Below, piece by piece: positions 29,465-39,289 of a stretch of 64,000 nt of DNA. The notes beneath the pieces are model-generated. The model saw nothing but the letters and a program-made list of their open reading frames with translations. It searched no databases and was not told where the DNA came from. Numbering within the stretch: the stretch's first letter is position 1; every line of letters begins with the position of its first letter. The stretch is from Pachysolen tannophilus NRRL Y-2460. Taxonomy: Eukaryota > Ascomycota > Pichiomycetes > Alaninales > Pachysolenaceae. Made by a program: the position numbers and the translations under genes. The DNA lies in assembly GCA_001661245.1 (NCBI GenBank), contig KV454014.1, positions 907,428-971,427 of the forward strand, given 5' to 3'.

Positions 29465-30586
29465 TTAAAAATTATCCCATTTTTCATCATTATCATCGTT
29501 AGATTTTTTACCACTGTTACCACCAGCTAAACCTTGTAATTTGCTCCTTTGTTGTGGTCTCGACATACCAAATGCAGGGGTAACTCTATCCGTATTGTTT
29601 TCTTGGCTCACTCCATCAAATAATTTGCCATACTTACTTTCACCTGATGCTCCAGCTGAAGATGGATTATCTAAATAATGATTAGTGGTTTCTTGTACTT
29701 TCAGTCCAAATTGCATCATTGCTCTTCTAGCTTCTATAGCTAAATCTTTATCACTCAAGTTTTGTAAATTTGGTCTTATTAATTGCTCATTAACTTCTTG
29801 TAAAGATTTTGAAACTGTTGAAGAAAACAATCCCCAACCTTTTGTTAATGTTCCAAAAGGATCTGTTTGAAGAGCATCAACAGTAAATCCAGATAAAGAA
29901 CTACCTTGATTTTGTTGTGATCTCTGAGGAGTATTACCAAAACCTGTATATTTACCTCCTTGAGATGGAGGTAAATCTTCTGGACGTTCATCATTTTTAG
30001 CACCCAATGAAGCAAAGAAATTTTCATTCTTCAGTTTTTGACTAGAAGGAATTTGTGAATTATTAACATTTCTTGAACTTATTGATGAATTTAATGATGC
30101 AGAACTACCATCGATACTGTTACTATTGTTATTAATAGTATTATTGTTACTTTTTAAATCAGAATCAGTTGGTAAGGATTCATTCAGATGATCTTTTGCA
30201 ATAAATTGTCTGCCTTCAACGATACAAGTTAAATATTCCTTGTAATCTTCAGCAACATAATTAGTATATTTAATTTTTGGATTTAATTTTAAATCTAACC
30301 CATGGTCAGTAAAAAAAACAGCACAATTTTCATTCCCACCTTTTTCCATACGCAGAATCTCATCATTTTTAAATTGATCCATAGTAATTGATCTAACAAA
30401 TGAAACATGTACACCTAAACTTCTATGAATACCAGCACACTCAAGACAAATAAATATACCAAACTTAGGTGATGCCCATTGCGGATTAGGTGATCCACAA
30501 TCAAAACATTTTCTGTTTGGTCCCGTCTTCTGCAACGCTAATAATTTTTTCTTTTGATTAGGATCAACCGACCACTCTGTTGACAT
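29465..30586 (-). CDS. GCS1: ADP-ribosylation factor GTPase-activating protein Gcs1
   Basis: A 373-residue ArfGAP. The zinc finger uses Cys27, Cys30, Cys47 and Cys50 ([11 protein letters not shown] and FICLEC), followed by the catalytic-arginine segment [15 protein letters not shown]. The central [14 protein letters not shown] and the later [15 protein letters not shown] correspond to the Gcs1-type regions, including the ALPS-like amphipathic part. The protein ends DEKWDNF, as S. cerevisiae Gcs1 ends DKWDDF. Gcs1 stimulates GTP hydrolysis on Arf1/Arl1 in Golgi-ER and post-Golgi COPI traffic. Length is near the S. cerevisiae 352 residues. The start ATG at 30584-30586 gives the expected N-terminus. 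Confidence 0.96.
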   Translation of the reverse strand: MSTEWSVDPNQKKKLLALQKTGPNRKCFDCGSPNPQWASPKFGIFICLECAGIHRSLGVHVSFVRSITMDQFKNDEILRMEKGGNENCAVFFTDHGLDLKLNPKIKYTNYVAEDYKEYLTCIVEGRQFIAKDHLNESLPTDSDLKSNNNTINNNSNSIDGSSASLNSSISSRNVNNSQIPSSQKLKNENFFASLGAKNDERPEDLPPSQGGKYTGFGNTPQRSQQNQGSSLSGFTVDALQTDPFGTLTKGWGLFSSTVSKSLQEVNEQLIRPNLQNLSDKDLAIEARRAMMQFGLKVQETTNHYLDNPSSAGASGESKYGKLFDGVSQENNTDRVTPAFGMSRPQQRSKLQGLAGGNSGKKSNDDNDEKWDNF

Positions 30587-31062
30587 TATATATATCCCTG
30601 CTTAATAAAATTAAAGACAAAAACAAAAACTACTCTGTACATATATATACATAAAAATTAAAAAAATATATAGATGGATAAGTATATATATAAATATATA
30701 TATATATATCAAAATATATATTTATTAAGATTTAAATTTCCTTTTTTTTTTCTGGAAAAAAAAAAAAAAAACAAACTAATAAACAATTTAATATAATTAT
30801 TGATAAAAAGACTTGAAATTAATTGTTACTTTATTTTTATGTTGATGGTTTATAAAAGAAAAAAAAAAGTTGAAATATTTTTGTACACGAACCGAAAACG
30901 GAATTTTGAGTTTACGAGCACTACCCCTGATAACAGCAGCAGCAGCAGCAGCAGGAATGCCTGCAATGTCTGCGCCATCTACCACCATCTACCGCTATTG
31001 ATCACTATCATAATCATTATTAGCTACAGAAGTACTACATATATGTGGCTATGTAAAAATAT
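30587..31062. other. GCS1 upstream region with (CAG)7
   Basis: About 475 bases between the GCS1 start and the SPS19 stop. It has TA repeats at about 30635-30720, an A run at about 30755-30770 and a perfect (CAG)7 triplet repeat at 30934-30954. The open frames here are not supported. Confidence 0.55.
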
Positions 31063-31959
31063 TTATAACTTTGGGTTATTTTCCAATAGTTTTTGCTTCA
31101 ATTGAACTGGGTAGACGTTTGAGTTTGTAACCTGTACATTGCTTGTCTGCCACAGTCCTCCATCGACTACAACAACAGTTCCAGTAATATAACTAGCCAG
31201 CTCACTAAATAAGAATACTGTAGCTAAAGCAACATCTTGAACTCTTCCTAGACGTTGTAATGGGATTTTAGTGGTTAATTCCTGAGGCGAAGCTCTTGCA
31301 AGTCTTGTAAAACCTTCTGTTGCAGCTATTGTACCGGGAGCAATTGCATTAACTCTAATTCCTAAAGGGCCGAGTTCTACTGCCAATGATTTTGAAAGTG
31401 CATCAACTCCAGCTTTTGCAGCACTTACATGAATTTGGAATGGGACACCATAATAATGTAATGTTGAACTTACCATAATTATAGAACCTTTATTTTTTTT
31501 CAATTCTTGGAAACAACTCTTAACGGTATTAAAAGAACCTAATAAATCAATTGAAACTACTGATTTAAATGCATTTGATGATAGGTGATTAAAATCAGCA
31601 ATAAAATTCCCAGCAGCTCCACAAATTACAAAATCAATCTTACCCAATTCTTTAACAGTTTTATTCACTGCTGCTTCAAGACTTTCAATATTTCTAACAT
31701 CAGTGTTTGGACATGCTACAATTTTAGAATCTTTCCTAATTTTTGAAATCTCTAAAGCTGCTCGAACTGTCTTTTCTGGGTTTCTACCAACAATTGAAGC
31801 ATTACAACCTAAAATTACTAAATATTCAGCTTGTTTCTTACATATAGTTCCAGATCCTCCTGTAATAAAAACTACTTTCCCTTTAAAAATATCCTCCTTG
31901 AAAGGTATTTTATCTTTAATATTAAACATATCAAAATTCATATCTTTACAATTACTCAT
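31063..31959 (-). CDS. SPS19: Peroxisomal 2,4-dienoyl-CoA reductase Sps19
   Basis: A 298-residue short-chain dehydrogenase/reductase that closely follows S. cerevisiae Sps19. The nucleotide-binding TGGSGTIC is at 33-40. The family-specific CGAAGNF, then IDLLGSFNT and STLHYYGVPFQ, and finally ELGPLGIRVNAIAPG and TGTVVVVDGG are all present. It reduces 2,4-dienoyl-CoA to 3-enoyl-CoA with NADPH during beta-oxidation of unsaturated fatty acids. The C-terminus is PKL instead of the SKL I recall in S. cerevisiae, a weaker but plausible PTS1 peroxisomal signal. Met codons at 1, 7 and 11 could each start; I took the first. It lies upstream of GCS1 on the same strand, with PSY2 254 bases further upstream. 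Confidence 0.95.
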   Translation of the reverse strand: MSNCKDMNFDMFNIKDKIPFKEDIFKGKVVFITGGSGTICKKQAEYLVILGCNASIVGRNPEKTVRAALEISKIRKDSKIVACPNTDVRNIESLEAAVNKTVKELGKIDFVICGAAGNFIADFNHLSSNAFKSVVSIDLLGSFNTVKSCFQELKKNKGSIIMVSSTLHYYGVPFQIHVSAAKAGVDALSKSLAVELGPLGIRVNAIAPGTIAATEGFTRLARASPQELTTKIPLQRLGRVQDVALATVFLFSELASYITGTVVVVDGGLWQTSNVQVTNSNVYPVQLKQKLLENNPKL

Positions 31960-32213
31960 TAAATTAATATAGAACTTGTACCAAACTTTCTATTAACTTT
32001 ACAAAAATGGTATTGATATACCGTCATGTTTAAATTTGCTCTAAATAATTATACCTGAAGGTGATTATCGGAGGTGAAAAGACAATAAGGTTTCCCCGCA
32101 AAAAAAAAAAAAAAAAAATAAAAAAAAAAATATGAAAAATAAATAAATATAAAACGAACGAATGAACGACCAAATGAATGAACAAAAGTAAAGAAGAAGA
32201 AGAAGAAGATGTA

Positions 32214-34631
32214 TCAGTTTTTCTTAAATAATTTCTTCACATGTTTGACACCGACATTCCATCTTTTCTTTTTCAATCTGATTCCGTTATCTTCATCACT
32301 ATCGCTTCCATAATCTTTTAAAGATATTTCTCTTTTCAAATTGTTGCTAGATGTATAATCTTTCTTTTTCGTTTCACCATCACCATCATCTTGATCTATT
32401 TGATCATCTTGATCTTGATCTTGGTCTATTTGATCTTCTTGTTCAATTTCTTCCTCTAATTTACCTAGGTTTAGCTTGTCATTGATGTAATTCATGATTA
32501 ACTTGTAGTTTCTTCTTCTATCACCATCTTCGTTAACATCGTTATAATCCAATATGTTCAATATACAACTTGTTGAGAGATTGTTTTTACTCAAATTGAA
32601 TTCACCAAGATATTCCAAAATATCATTCAGGATTATAAACCTTGTATAAAAATCATCATCTAATTTGATTATTAATTTTAAGCATCTAATTGCAGATAAT
32701 CTCAGTTGTTTTTTGAAAAAGGGAGAAGTCAATATCTTCAATCCTTTTAATATATTATTTTCCAAGAAAAAACTTCTTGATAGAAAAATTTCATGTTTTT
32801 CTGAACAAAATGCAATCAATTCACATAAATGTTGTAATAATATGCAATCATTAATTGATTCAATATCAACTATTTCATTAATTTCTTTTTTTATTTGTTC
32901 AGGTGATTTCTCAATTTCAATATTCAATTTTGATAATCCTATTAATGGTGAAAATAATTTGCAAGCCAGCTTATCATAAAAAGATTTGAAATAATTACCA
33001 AAATCTAAGATTCTATTACTGGTGCTTTCACTACTATCATTAGCACCATTTTCATGTCCAAAATTACCAAGAAGTGCCATATGCCCATCACTACTCATCA
33101 CGGCATTTGACGATAACGGATCCAATAACACTTTTAATGCCTCGTAAACCTGTGTCTTCAAACCAATGTCTTTTTCTTCTATTAGTAAATTTGTTAAAAT
33201 TAATATTAATGTCATATCAGTTGATAAAAGTCTATCTTCATTTTGAATTTCATTATCAACTGTAGATCCATCTTCATCAACGCGTCCTTTACTATTATTG
33301 TTCATGTTCGCTATTGCATTACTATAAACACCATTTACTAGCATTACATCGTGTTCTATAATCGACACTATGAGTTCTGTGCCTAATACTCTAATGTTTA
33401 TTAGATCATCTTTAAGAGCAAAATTAATCATTTTGAATAATCCTTTTCTAACTAATTTGATGAAAAAATCTGATCTTTGATTATTTTGTAATGTTTTAGC
33501 AATTAATGCAAATTGATGTAACATTTTAACCCCATCTCTTCTTTTTTCTAAAATATTTTCATTATTATCATTTTTATCATCGTATAATTCAAATAATGAT
33601 TCCATAAATTTATTATTTTCTTCTTGAAGATATTTTATAACTTCAACTTGATTAAAATATATTGAAGCCTGAATAAAACTAAATATTGAATCATCCAATA
33701 ATTTTGCCAATACAACATCTTTTAAAAATTGTAAATTAAAACTTTGTTTTATCTTATTTATTATATCCTTATTATCCACTGGTAATACTTCTTTAAATTT
33801 AGATTCATCTTTTAAATACAGTCTATGATTTGATTTAAAAGTTGGAAATTCAGGATCATATTCCAATATTCCAACAACCCCCATTATATTACTATCATCC
33901 AACAATATTTCAATAATTTGAGTATTATTATACAATATTAAAATTTTAATAATTTCACATAAATAATGTAAATTTTTCAATTTTTTAGTCTTTTCACACT
34001 TGTTAAAACATTCGATTAATTTTATAATATAATCACTTTCAATTAAAAATTGTGAAATCATATCTTTACTATAATTTGAATTAGCTGCATTATTTAATAT
34101 TTCCAAGATCTCGTGTAAATTTTTCAAAGTTGGTAAAGGAGGAATATCAACAGGTCCAACTATTAATTCAGTAATATCACCACCTCCTTGACCATTTCCA
34201 GATCCTACCCCAGAGTTACCACAACCTTGAGGCTGTCCGTTTTCATCGATGGCTCCTCCATTTTGAGACGCGCCATTATTGATAACCGCAACCAACGATA
34301 TATTTGGTTGATAATTTTGTTGAACTTCGATTAAGAAATCACATAGAGAAGAACACCCTTCTGGTTCTTGAAATGAAAGCGCTATATCTTTCCCCTTCGA
34401 ATCTGTCCATACAATAAGCGTCTCCTGTTGTTGTTGATATTGTATCGAACCTTCTATAAACAGTTTCAATATTATATCAGATTGATCATTTTCGTTTCTA
34501 ACTATGAAATATGGTAAATTTTTCTTCACATCAATCTCCCCAGTACAATACCCAGTCCCATTATCGATCCAGTTCTCTCCATCTAATAGATACACCTTGA
34601 CTCGCCTTGGCGTGATTTCTTGCAATTCCAT
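32214..34631 (-). CDS. PSY2: Protein phosphatase 4 regulatory subunit Psy2 (PP4R3/SMEK)
   Basis: An 805-residue protein starting at the ATG at 34629-34631; the frame also extends to a TTG at 34643, not a credible start. The N-terminal PH-like/EVH1 domain is seen as RRVKVYLLDGENWIDNGTGY, then SDIILKLFIEG and LIVWTDSKGKDIALSFQEPEG. After a Gly/Asn-rich linker comes the SMK-1 (DUF625) and ARM-like helical body, with LYLKDESKFKEVLPV and LLDDSIFSFIQASIYFNQ. The tail is Asp/Gln-rich, then strongly basic, with a likely nuclear localisation signal (RLKKKRWNVGVKHVKKLFKK). With Pph3 and Psy4 it forms PP4, which reverses gamma-H2A and Rad53 phosphorylation after DNA damage. A RAD53 gene is also in this window, though not linked. 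Confidence 0.92.
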   Translation of the reverse strand: MELQEITPRRVKVYLLDGENWIDNGTGYCTGEIDVKKNLPYFIVRNENDQSDIILKLFIEGSIQYQQQQETLIVWTDSKGKDIALSFQEPEGCSSLCDFLIEVQQNYQPNISLVAVINNGASQNGGAIDENGQPQGCGNSGVGSGNGQGGGDITELIVGPVDIPPLPTLKNLHEILEILNNAANSNYSKDMISQFLIESDYIIKLIECFNKCEKTKKLKNLHYLCEIIKILILYNNTQIIEILLDDSNIMGVVGILEYDPEFPTFKSNHRLYLKDESKFKEVLPVDNKDIINKIKQSFNLQFLKDVVLAKLLDDSIFSFIQASIYFNQVEVIKYLQEENNKFMESLFELYDDKNDNNENILEKRRDGVKMLHQFALIAKTLQNNQRSDFFIKLVRKGLFKMINFALKDDLINIRVLGTELIVSIIEHDVMLVNGVYSNAIANMNNNSKGRVDEDGSTVDNEIQNEDRLLSTDMTLILILTNLLIEEKDIGLKTQVYEALKVLLDPLSSNAVMSSDGHMALLGNFGHENGANDSSESTSNRILDFGNYFKSFYDKLACKLFSPLIGLSKLNIEIEKSPEQIKKEINEIVDIESINDCILLQHLCELIAFCSEKHEIFLSRSFFLENNILKGLKILTSPFFKKQLRLSAIRCLKLIIKLDDDFYTRFIILNDILEYLGEFNLSKNNLSTSCILNILDYNDVNEDGDRRRNYKLIMNYINDKLNLGKLEEEIEQEDQIDQDQDQDDQIDQDDGDGETKKKDYTSSNNLKREISLKDYGSDSDEDNGIRLKKKRWNVGVKHVKKLFKKN

Positions 34632-35181
34632 CTTCGAAACCAATAAACCAAATTGAAAAATTCAATATATATAAAATTAAAAAAAAAAATCAATAACAAA
34701 AAAAAAAATGATAACTCCACGAAATAAAATAAAATATAATAATAATACAAAGTCAACGAGAAGAATCTTATTTGATCTAGAAATAGAAATAAACCAATTC
34801 TAATATACCTAAAACTCCATTTAAACTGATAAGATATATATAATCAAAACTTGTTTTTTTATTTATTTAAAAACAAAAAAAAATTCTCTCTTTTCCTTTT
34901 TTTACATTTATTTTTCGCAAAGTAACTCGGAAAAATACATATAAACAAAACACCAAATTACATAGGATTGATTGATATCTTAAATTTATTAAAAGATAAA
35001 GAGTTGGGAACTTTTTTATGATGTAGAGACATAGTAATATAAAGGTCTTTAAATAAATCTTTCAGAATTTATTAGGAATTTATATATAAAAGTTACAAAA
35101 TTAGATTGATTTTATATGTAATGTAATGTATGTAAATATGTTAAAAATGGGAAGAGTTGTAGAAAACTATATATGAGTTTT
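34632..35181. other. PSY2 upstream / NNR1 3' intergenic region
   Basis: About 550 bases of A/T-rich DNA with short poly(A) and TA tracts. No gene or recognisable motif. Confidence 0.5.
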
Positions 35182-35916
35182 TTATATATTTAACCTGACG
35201 ACTTGGTCGACACCTGGGTAGTTTGGAATATCGATATCCCATTTCTGTGCCATTTCTTTAGATATAAACCTACCACCTAAATAATGATAATTGCCTTTAA
35301 AAAATTTAGATCCTGGTTTCGGTGCAGTTAAACTAACTAAACTTGAAGGATTTAAGATATATTTTGCATCTACCAAATCTGCAATATTTGGACCTTTGTC
35401 TACATCCCACCCAGTAGGACAATCAACACATGTGATTGGTTTTGAAGTTTCCACTTGTTTTAAATGCTCAATGATGGTATCAAATGGGGATCTCAAAGGT
35501 GGATGGAATGAAAAACCAAAGATAGCATCAATAATCTGATCATTCTCATTAATCAAACTTTTCAACTCAGAATTGGATAATTCATTTTGCAAAACATCTA
35601 TCTTAAAAGTTTTCAATTGAGTAAGTAAATTATTAAATAATACATTACTCGATTTGTGCTTTGGATAATACACCGTAGGAGTATAACCAAAAAGTTTCAA
35701 ATGTCTACTTGCCACTAAACCATCACCACCATTATTTCCAGGACCACATATAACCAAGACCTTATTATGTGTTGAAGGTGGATACGTCTTATAAACCAGT
35801 TGTGCTACCGATAACCCAGCAAGTTCCATCAATTGATCAATTGAAAAACCAACAGTAGACATCAATTCTTTATCCACTGCAGCTGCTACCGTTGATGATA
35901 AAACTTTAAATGACAT
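35182..35916 (-). CDS. NNR1: NAD(P)H-hydrate epimerase (NAXE) Nnr1
   Basis: A 244-residue YjeF_N domain protein; S. cerevisiae Nnr1 (YNL200C) has 246. The phosphate-binding GPGNNGGDG is at residues 58-66. It is followed by ASRHLKLFGYTPTVYYPK, the catalytic-region IDAIFGFSFHPPLR, CVDCPTGWDVDKGP and the potassium/substrate loop SLTAPKPGSKFFKG. The enzyme interconverts R- and S-NADHX/NADPHX, so that the dehydratase can repair the damaged cofactor. The N-terminus is short, with little targeting character, so cytosolic or weak mitochondrial location are both possible. The start ATG at 35914-35916 fits the family. Confidence 0.95.
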   Translation of the reverse strand: MSFKVLSSTVAAAVDKELMSTVGFSIDQLMELAGLSVAQLVYKTYPPSTHNKVLVICGPGNNGGDGLVASRHLKLFGYTPTVYYPKHKSSNVLFNNLLTQLKTFKIDVLQNELSNSELKSLINENDQIIDAIFGFSFHPPLRSPFDTIIEHLKQVETSKPITCVDCPTGWDVDKGPNIADLVDAKYILNPSSLVSLTAPKPGSKFFKGNYHYLGGRFISKEMAQKWDIDIPNYPGVDQVVRLNI

Positions 35917-36364
35917 TCTTTTTTTTTTTTGCCCACCAAATTTAACTTTCCAAAATCACTTTTCACTTCTTTTCTACAATATAACTTATTAATACCTTAA
36001 CAACTCTAGAAATATCCATTTTATATATGAACTAGATTAAAGCAATCATCTATCACACCATGGTTTTCACAACCGGGGAAAAAAAAGAAAAAAGAAAAAT
36101 TATAATACTGCGTTAAGGTGCATAATATTTTACTAATTTATAAAATTATTTTGTGATTTATGATTAAATAATCTGGGAGCCAGTTTTCCTTATATTCTAT
36201 TTAACAAGAAACTTTACAAAACATATAAAGAGCAAATAAGAAAAGAGAACAGAAACGCTATCTATTGATTGTTTCCATAAAAGAAAAGGAAAGAAAAGAA
36301 AAGAAAGAAAAAAAAAAAAAAAAAAAAAAATTAAGTGACAGAATAATACATATATTATATTCAA
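35917..36364. other. NNR1 upstream / SHS1 3' intergenic region
   Basis: About 450 bases with purine-rich GGAAAAGAAA-type stretches and a run of 23 A at 36308-36330. No gene seen. Confidence 0.5.
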
Positions 36365-38002
36365 TTATCTTTTACTAACAATTGAGTGTAAATCTGTCAA
36401 AGTTTCTTCCTTTTTGATATTACTGGTACTTTCATCTCCATCTGATTTTTCTAATTTCCCAATTTCACTGCTTACTCTTAATCTCAGTTTGTATTCTCTT
36501 TCTCTTTGTTTCAACAATGCAGCTTTTTTCTCCAATTCAGCTGCTTTCTTTGCTAATTCAGCAGCAGAGTTCAGTTCAAGATTTTCCAATTTTTTCTTTC
36601 TTTCCAATATCTTGTTATGTTTTAAAGCATATGGAACTGTTTCTGAAAGTTTTCTCAATTGTTGTTGATATGAAGAATCTTGAGATGAAGGTGAAGATAT
36701 AAAACTTGCACTGGAACTATTAACTCTCGGTGTGGAAGTAGCTGAAGAATGTACTGATTTTGTTACACCTTCTTTACCATTAGAAGAAGAAGCTATAGTT
36801 TCCTTATCATTATCAGTTGTTTCATTTTCACCTTCATAATTTTTTGATTTAAAAGTTCTTGTTGTCCGAACTGTTGATGTAGATGATTTAAAAGATGAAG
36901 CATCATTAAAAGTTGAATTTGGATTAGTAACACCAGCAATTTCAGCTAAGTTAGATAAAGAAGGAGGTTCTCTAGAAGAACGATTATCACCATTAGAATT
37001 ATCCAATTGAGGACTAAAACCTGTTACTAATGATAATTTCTCGGTTCTATAACTTTCATAAAGGAAATCATGGGTTAAATCTTTTAATTCTTGTAAATGA
37101 GAACCTAATATCACATTTTTCAAATAAACAAAATCACTTACTGTAGTATCATTTATATTTATCATTCCCCATGGATATTTTCTAGCTCTTACTAATTCAC
37201 CATTAATTTCATATTTTTCTTCACTTGTTATTATGGCAAAAGGTACTAATGTAGATAAAAATTTTACTTCTTCAATAGTTTCTAAATCATCTTCATCTTC
37301 ATCATAACTAAATTGAAAAATTGGAATATTAAATTTATCAATATCAAACATGATATTTTTTTTAAAATTTGCCAATTCAATTGAAGTAAATGAATCTGCT
37401 CTTCCAATAACTGGTATGATATTACAATATTTAGATAATTTTTTCATAGTTAATACATCCAATTCTCTTAATCCATGACCAGTTGGTGTAATAAAATATA
37501 ATAATACATGAACTCTTGTATCTTCAAACCTTGGATTTCTTCTAACTCTTGTTTCTTCAGCTAATACACTATCATATTGTTGTTCCAAATATGACATAAT
37601 CTCAGCAAAGCAAATATCATTATCTAAATTGTCACCAAATCCAGGTGTATCAATAATACTTAATAACAATTTCGAGTCATCATCATCAATAAATTCAACT
37701 TTAGATTCTGTTATTGCAATACCTGGTTCATTATTAACCAATTGTGGTTGAAAACTTCTTTCAAAATTGGCTGCATCTGTTATATTACCATTAATATTCG
37801 TAAAAGTTAATGTTTTTGGTAAAGAAGAAAGTTGTTCATGAAAAGGCAGAAACTTATGTGGTAATATATTTTTATCCAATAAAGAATTGACAAAAGTTGT
37901 CTTACCAGTACCAGATTCACCACATATCATTATAGTGAATTTAATTCCTCTTTTACTATCTCTTCTACGTCTTAACGTAGAAGATGAATTATAACTTGTC
38001 AT
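36365..38002 (-). CDS. SHS1: Septin Shs1/Sep7
   Basis: A 545-residue septin starting at the ATG at 38000-38002; the frame continues to a TTG at 38026, which is not used. The polybasic TLRRRRDSKRG precedes the P-loop GESGTGKT at 28-35. The G3 region DTPGFGD, the septin block EETRVRRNPRFEDTRVHVLL with FITPTGHGLRELD, and the G4-like GRADSF follow. The GTPase ends at ESYRTEKLS. The Ser/Thr-rich middle is followed by a coiled coil from ISETVPYALKHNKILERKKK... to the end. The match to S. cerevisiae Shs1 in both the EETR block and the LSETVPYALKH coil separates it from Cdc3, Cdc10, Cdc11 and Cdc12. Shs1/Sep7 caps septin rods and promotes ring and gauze assembly at the bud neck. An MluI box lies upstream. 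Confidence 0.93.
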   Translation of the reverse strand: MTSYNSSSTLRRRRDSKRGIKFTIMICGESGTGKTTFVNSLLDKNILPHKFLPFHEQLSSLPKTLTFTNINGNITDAANFERSFQPQLVNNEPGIAITESKVEFIDDDDSKLLLSIIDTPGFGDNLDNDICFAEIMSYLEQQYDSVLAEETRVRRNPRFEDTRVHVLLYFITPTGHGLRELDVLTMKKLSKYCNIIPVIGRADSFTSIELANFKKNIMFDIDKFNIPIFQFSYDEDEDDLETIEEVKFLSTLVPFAIITSEEKYEINGELVRARKYPWGMININDTTVSDFVYLKNVILGSHLQELKDLTHDFLYESYRTEKLSLVTGFSPQLDNSNGDNRSSREPPSLSNLAEIAGVTNPNSTFNDASSFKSSTSTVRTTRTFKSKNYEGENETTDNDKETIASSSNGKEGVTKSVHSSATSTPRVNSSSASFISSPSSQDSSYQQQLRKLSETVPYALKHNKILERKKKLENLELNSAAELAKKAAELEKKAALLKQREREYKLRLRVSSEIGKLEKSDGDESTSNIKKEETLTDLHSIVSKR

Positions 38003-38152
38003 TTCTTCTTCTTCCTTTAATTTCAAAAATCAAAATTCAATTTCAATTCAAAATAACTCTCTCTCTCAACTTATTAAGCAGCAATTTCTTGTTAATAAAA
38101 ATACTCTTTAATTTTTTAGAACAATCTGTTAAACTTTTTGATGCTCTTTTCG

Positions 38153-38158
38153 ACGCGT
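38153..38158. promoter_or_regulatory. MluI cell-cycle box upstream of SHS1
   Basis: ACGCGT about 151 bases before the SHS1 ATG. Septin expression is cell-cycle linked, so MBF control is plausible, but a single six-base match is modest evidence. Confidence 0.5.
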
Positions 38159-38496
38159 ATTTTTCTTTAGTTTTTTTCTTTTTTTCTTCGTTAAAATTCA
38201 GCCTGAAATTTTTCACTGAAAAAAACTGAAAAAAAAACTAAAGAAAAAAATTGAATTCTAGATTCTTTTATGAAGCAGCCACTAGAAGAGAGCAACTAAC
38301 TAACTAAATAATTAACTAACTAACTAACTACTACAAAGATAGATAAGATTGGGATAAATATTTTTTTTTTTCATTAAATTAAATAATCAATCATAAATAG
38401 AATGCGAACAAAAAAAATGGAAAAATAAAAAAAAGGTAGTTGTATGCCTGGTATAGAAGTACTAATTACTAACAAAGATCAGAATTAAAATTAAAA

Positions 38497-38520
38497 TTGG
38501 AATTGGAATTGGAATTGGAA
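38497..38520. repeat. (TTGGAA)4 hexanucleotide repeat
   Basis: Four perfect tandem copies of TTGGAA, preceded by related AAAATT units, just past the 3' end of the ClpP gene. Confidence 0.85.
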
Positions 38521-38560
38521 TTTAGTTTTAATGATAAATCCAATTAGTTACCCTTTCTAG

Positions 38561-39289
38561 TCAAGTTTGATTATCAATAACATCATTTGCTTGTCTAGTG
38601 ACCAATACTTTATCAGCTAAACCTAAATCAACAGCTTCTTGAGCATTTAAGAAACGATCTCTTTCTAATAATTCACTAATTTTATCTGAATTTAATCCTT
38701 CTTTCATATGTTTCATATAAATTGAACAAATTTTTTTCTTTGTATTTAAAATATGATTTGCATGAATTTCAATATCACTTGCTTGACCTTTAAATCCACC
38801 ACTTGGTTGATGTATCATTATCATTGAATTTGGTAAAATCAATCTTTTCCCCCTCTTACCACTACAAAGTAATAAAGAAGCCATTGAACATGCTTGTCCC
38901 AAACATACAGTAGAAACTGGAGATTTAATATATTGTATAGTATCATAAATTGCTAAACCTGAAGATATCGAACCACCTGGAGAATTTATATATAAATGGA
39001 TTGGTTTTGAAGAAGATTGACTTTCTAAATAAAGCAATTGTGCTGTTATTACAGTAGCTAATGCATCTTCTATAGGTCCAGCTAAATAGATGATTCTTTC
39101 AGCTAATAATTTAGAAAAAATATCTGTAAATGATTCTGGTGATGGTGCTGAGTTTAATACCGGCATTGCATGCAGTAAAGGGTTAAAAGTATTCAATCTT
39201 GGTGAAAATTTTAAGCTTCTAGTACTACCTAAAGCTATTGAAACTGGCTTAAATAATTTTTTTTGTCTAAAAATAGATCCTAACATCAT
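38561..39289 (-). CDS. Mitochondrial ATP-dependent Clp protease proteolytic subunit ClpP
   Basis: A 242-residue ClpP. The first about 40 residues are basic and hydroxylated without acidic residues (MMLGSIFRQKKLFKPV...), a good mitochondrial presequence. The mature enzyme begins around the Phe/Asp-rich SFTDIFSKLLAERIIYL. The catalytic triad is intact: Ser135 in GQACSMAS, His160 in MIMIHQPSGG and Asp211 in LERDRFLNA. The oxyanion glycines in INSPGGSISSGL are present. ClpP forms a double heptamer capped by ClpX. S. cerevisiae keeps ClpX (Mcx1) but has no ClpP, so the protein here is notable. Codon use and base composition match its neighbours, which argues against a recent bacterial origin. Confidence 0.93.
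   Translation of the reverse strand: MMLGSIFRQKKLFKPVSIALGSTRSLKFSPRLNTFNPLLHAMPVLNSAPSPESFTDIFSKLLAERIIYLAGPIEDALATVITAQLLYLESQSSSKPIHLYINSPGGSISSGLAIYDTIQYIKSPVSTVCLGQACSMASLLLCSGKRGKRLILPNSMIMIHQPSGGFKGQASDIEIHANHILNTKKKICSIYMKHMKEGLNSDKISELLERDRFLNAQEAVDLGLADKVLVTRQANDVIDNQT

Larger units (their letters stand above)
38003..38560. other. SHS1 upstream region with simple repeats
   Basis: About 560 bases. It has an ACGCGT box at 38153-38158, (TAAC)n-type repeats at about 38297-38331, and a (TTGGAA)4 hexamer repeat at 38497-38520 near the CLPP stop. No gene seen. Confidence 0.6.

Noticed and set aside
30800-31105. Plus-strand frame around (CAG)7 between GCS1 and SPS19
   Set aside because: It overlaps the SPS19 3' end antisense and resembles no protein family; composition is that of intergenic DNA.
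32060-32100. Possible oleate response element upstream of SPS19
   Set aside because: A CGG-N3-T-N-A half site is present, but the CCG half is about 24 bases away instead of 15-18, outside the consensus.
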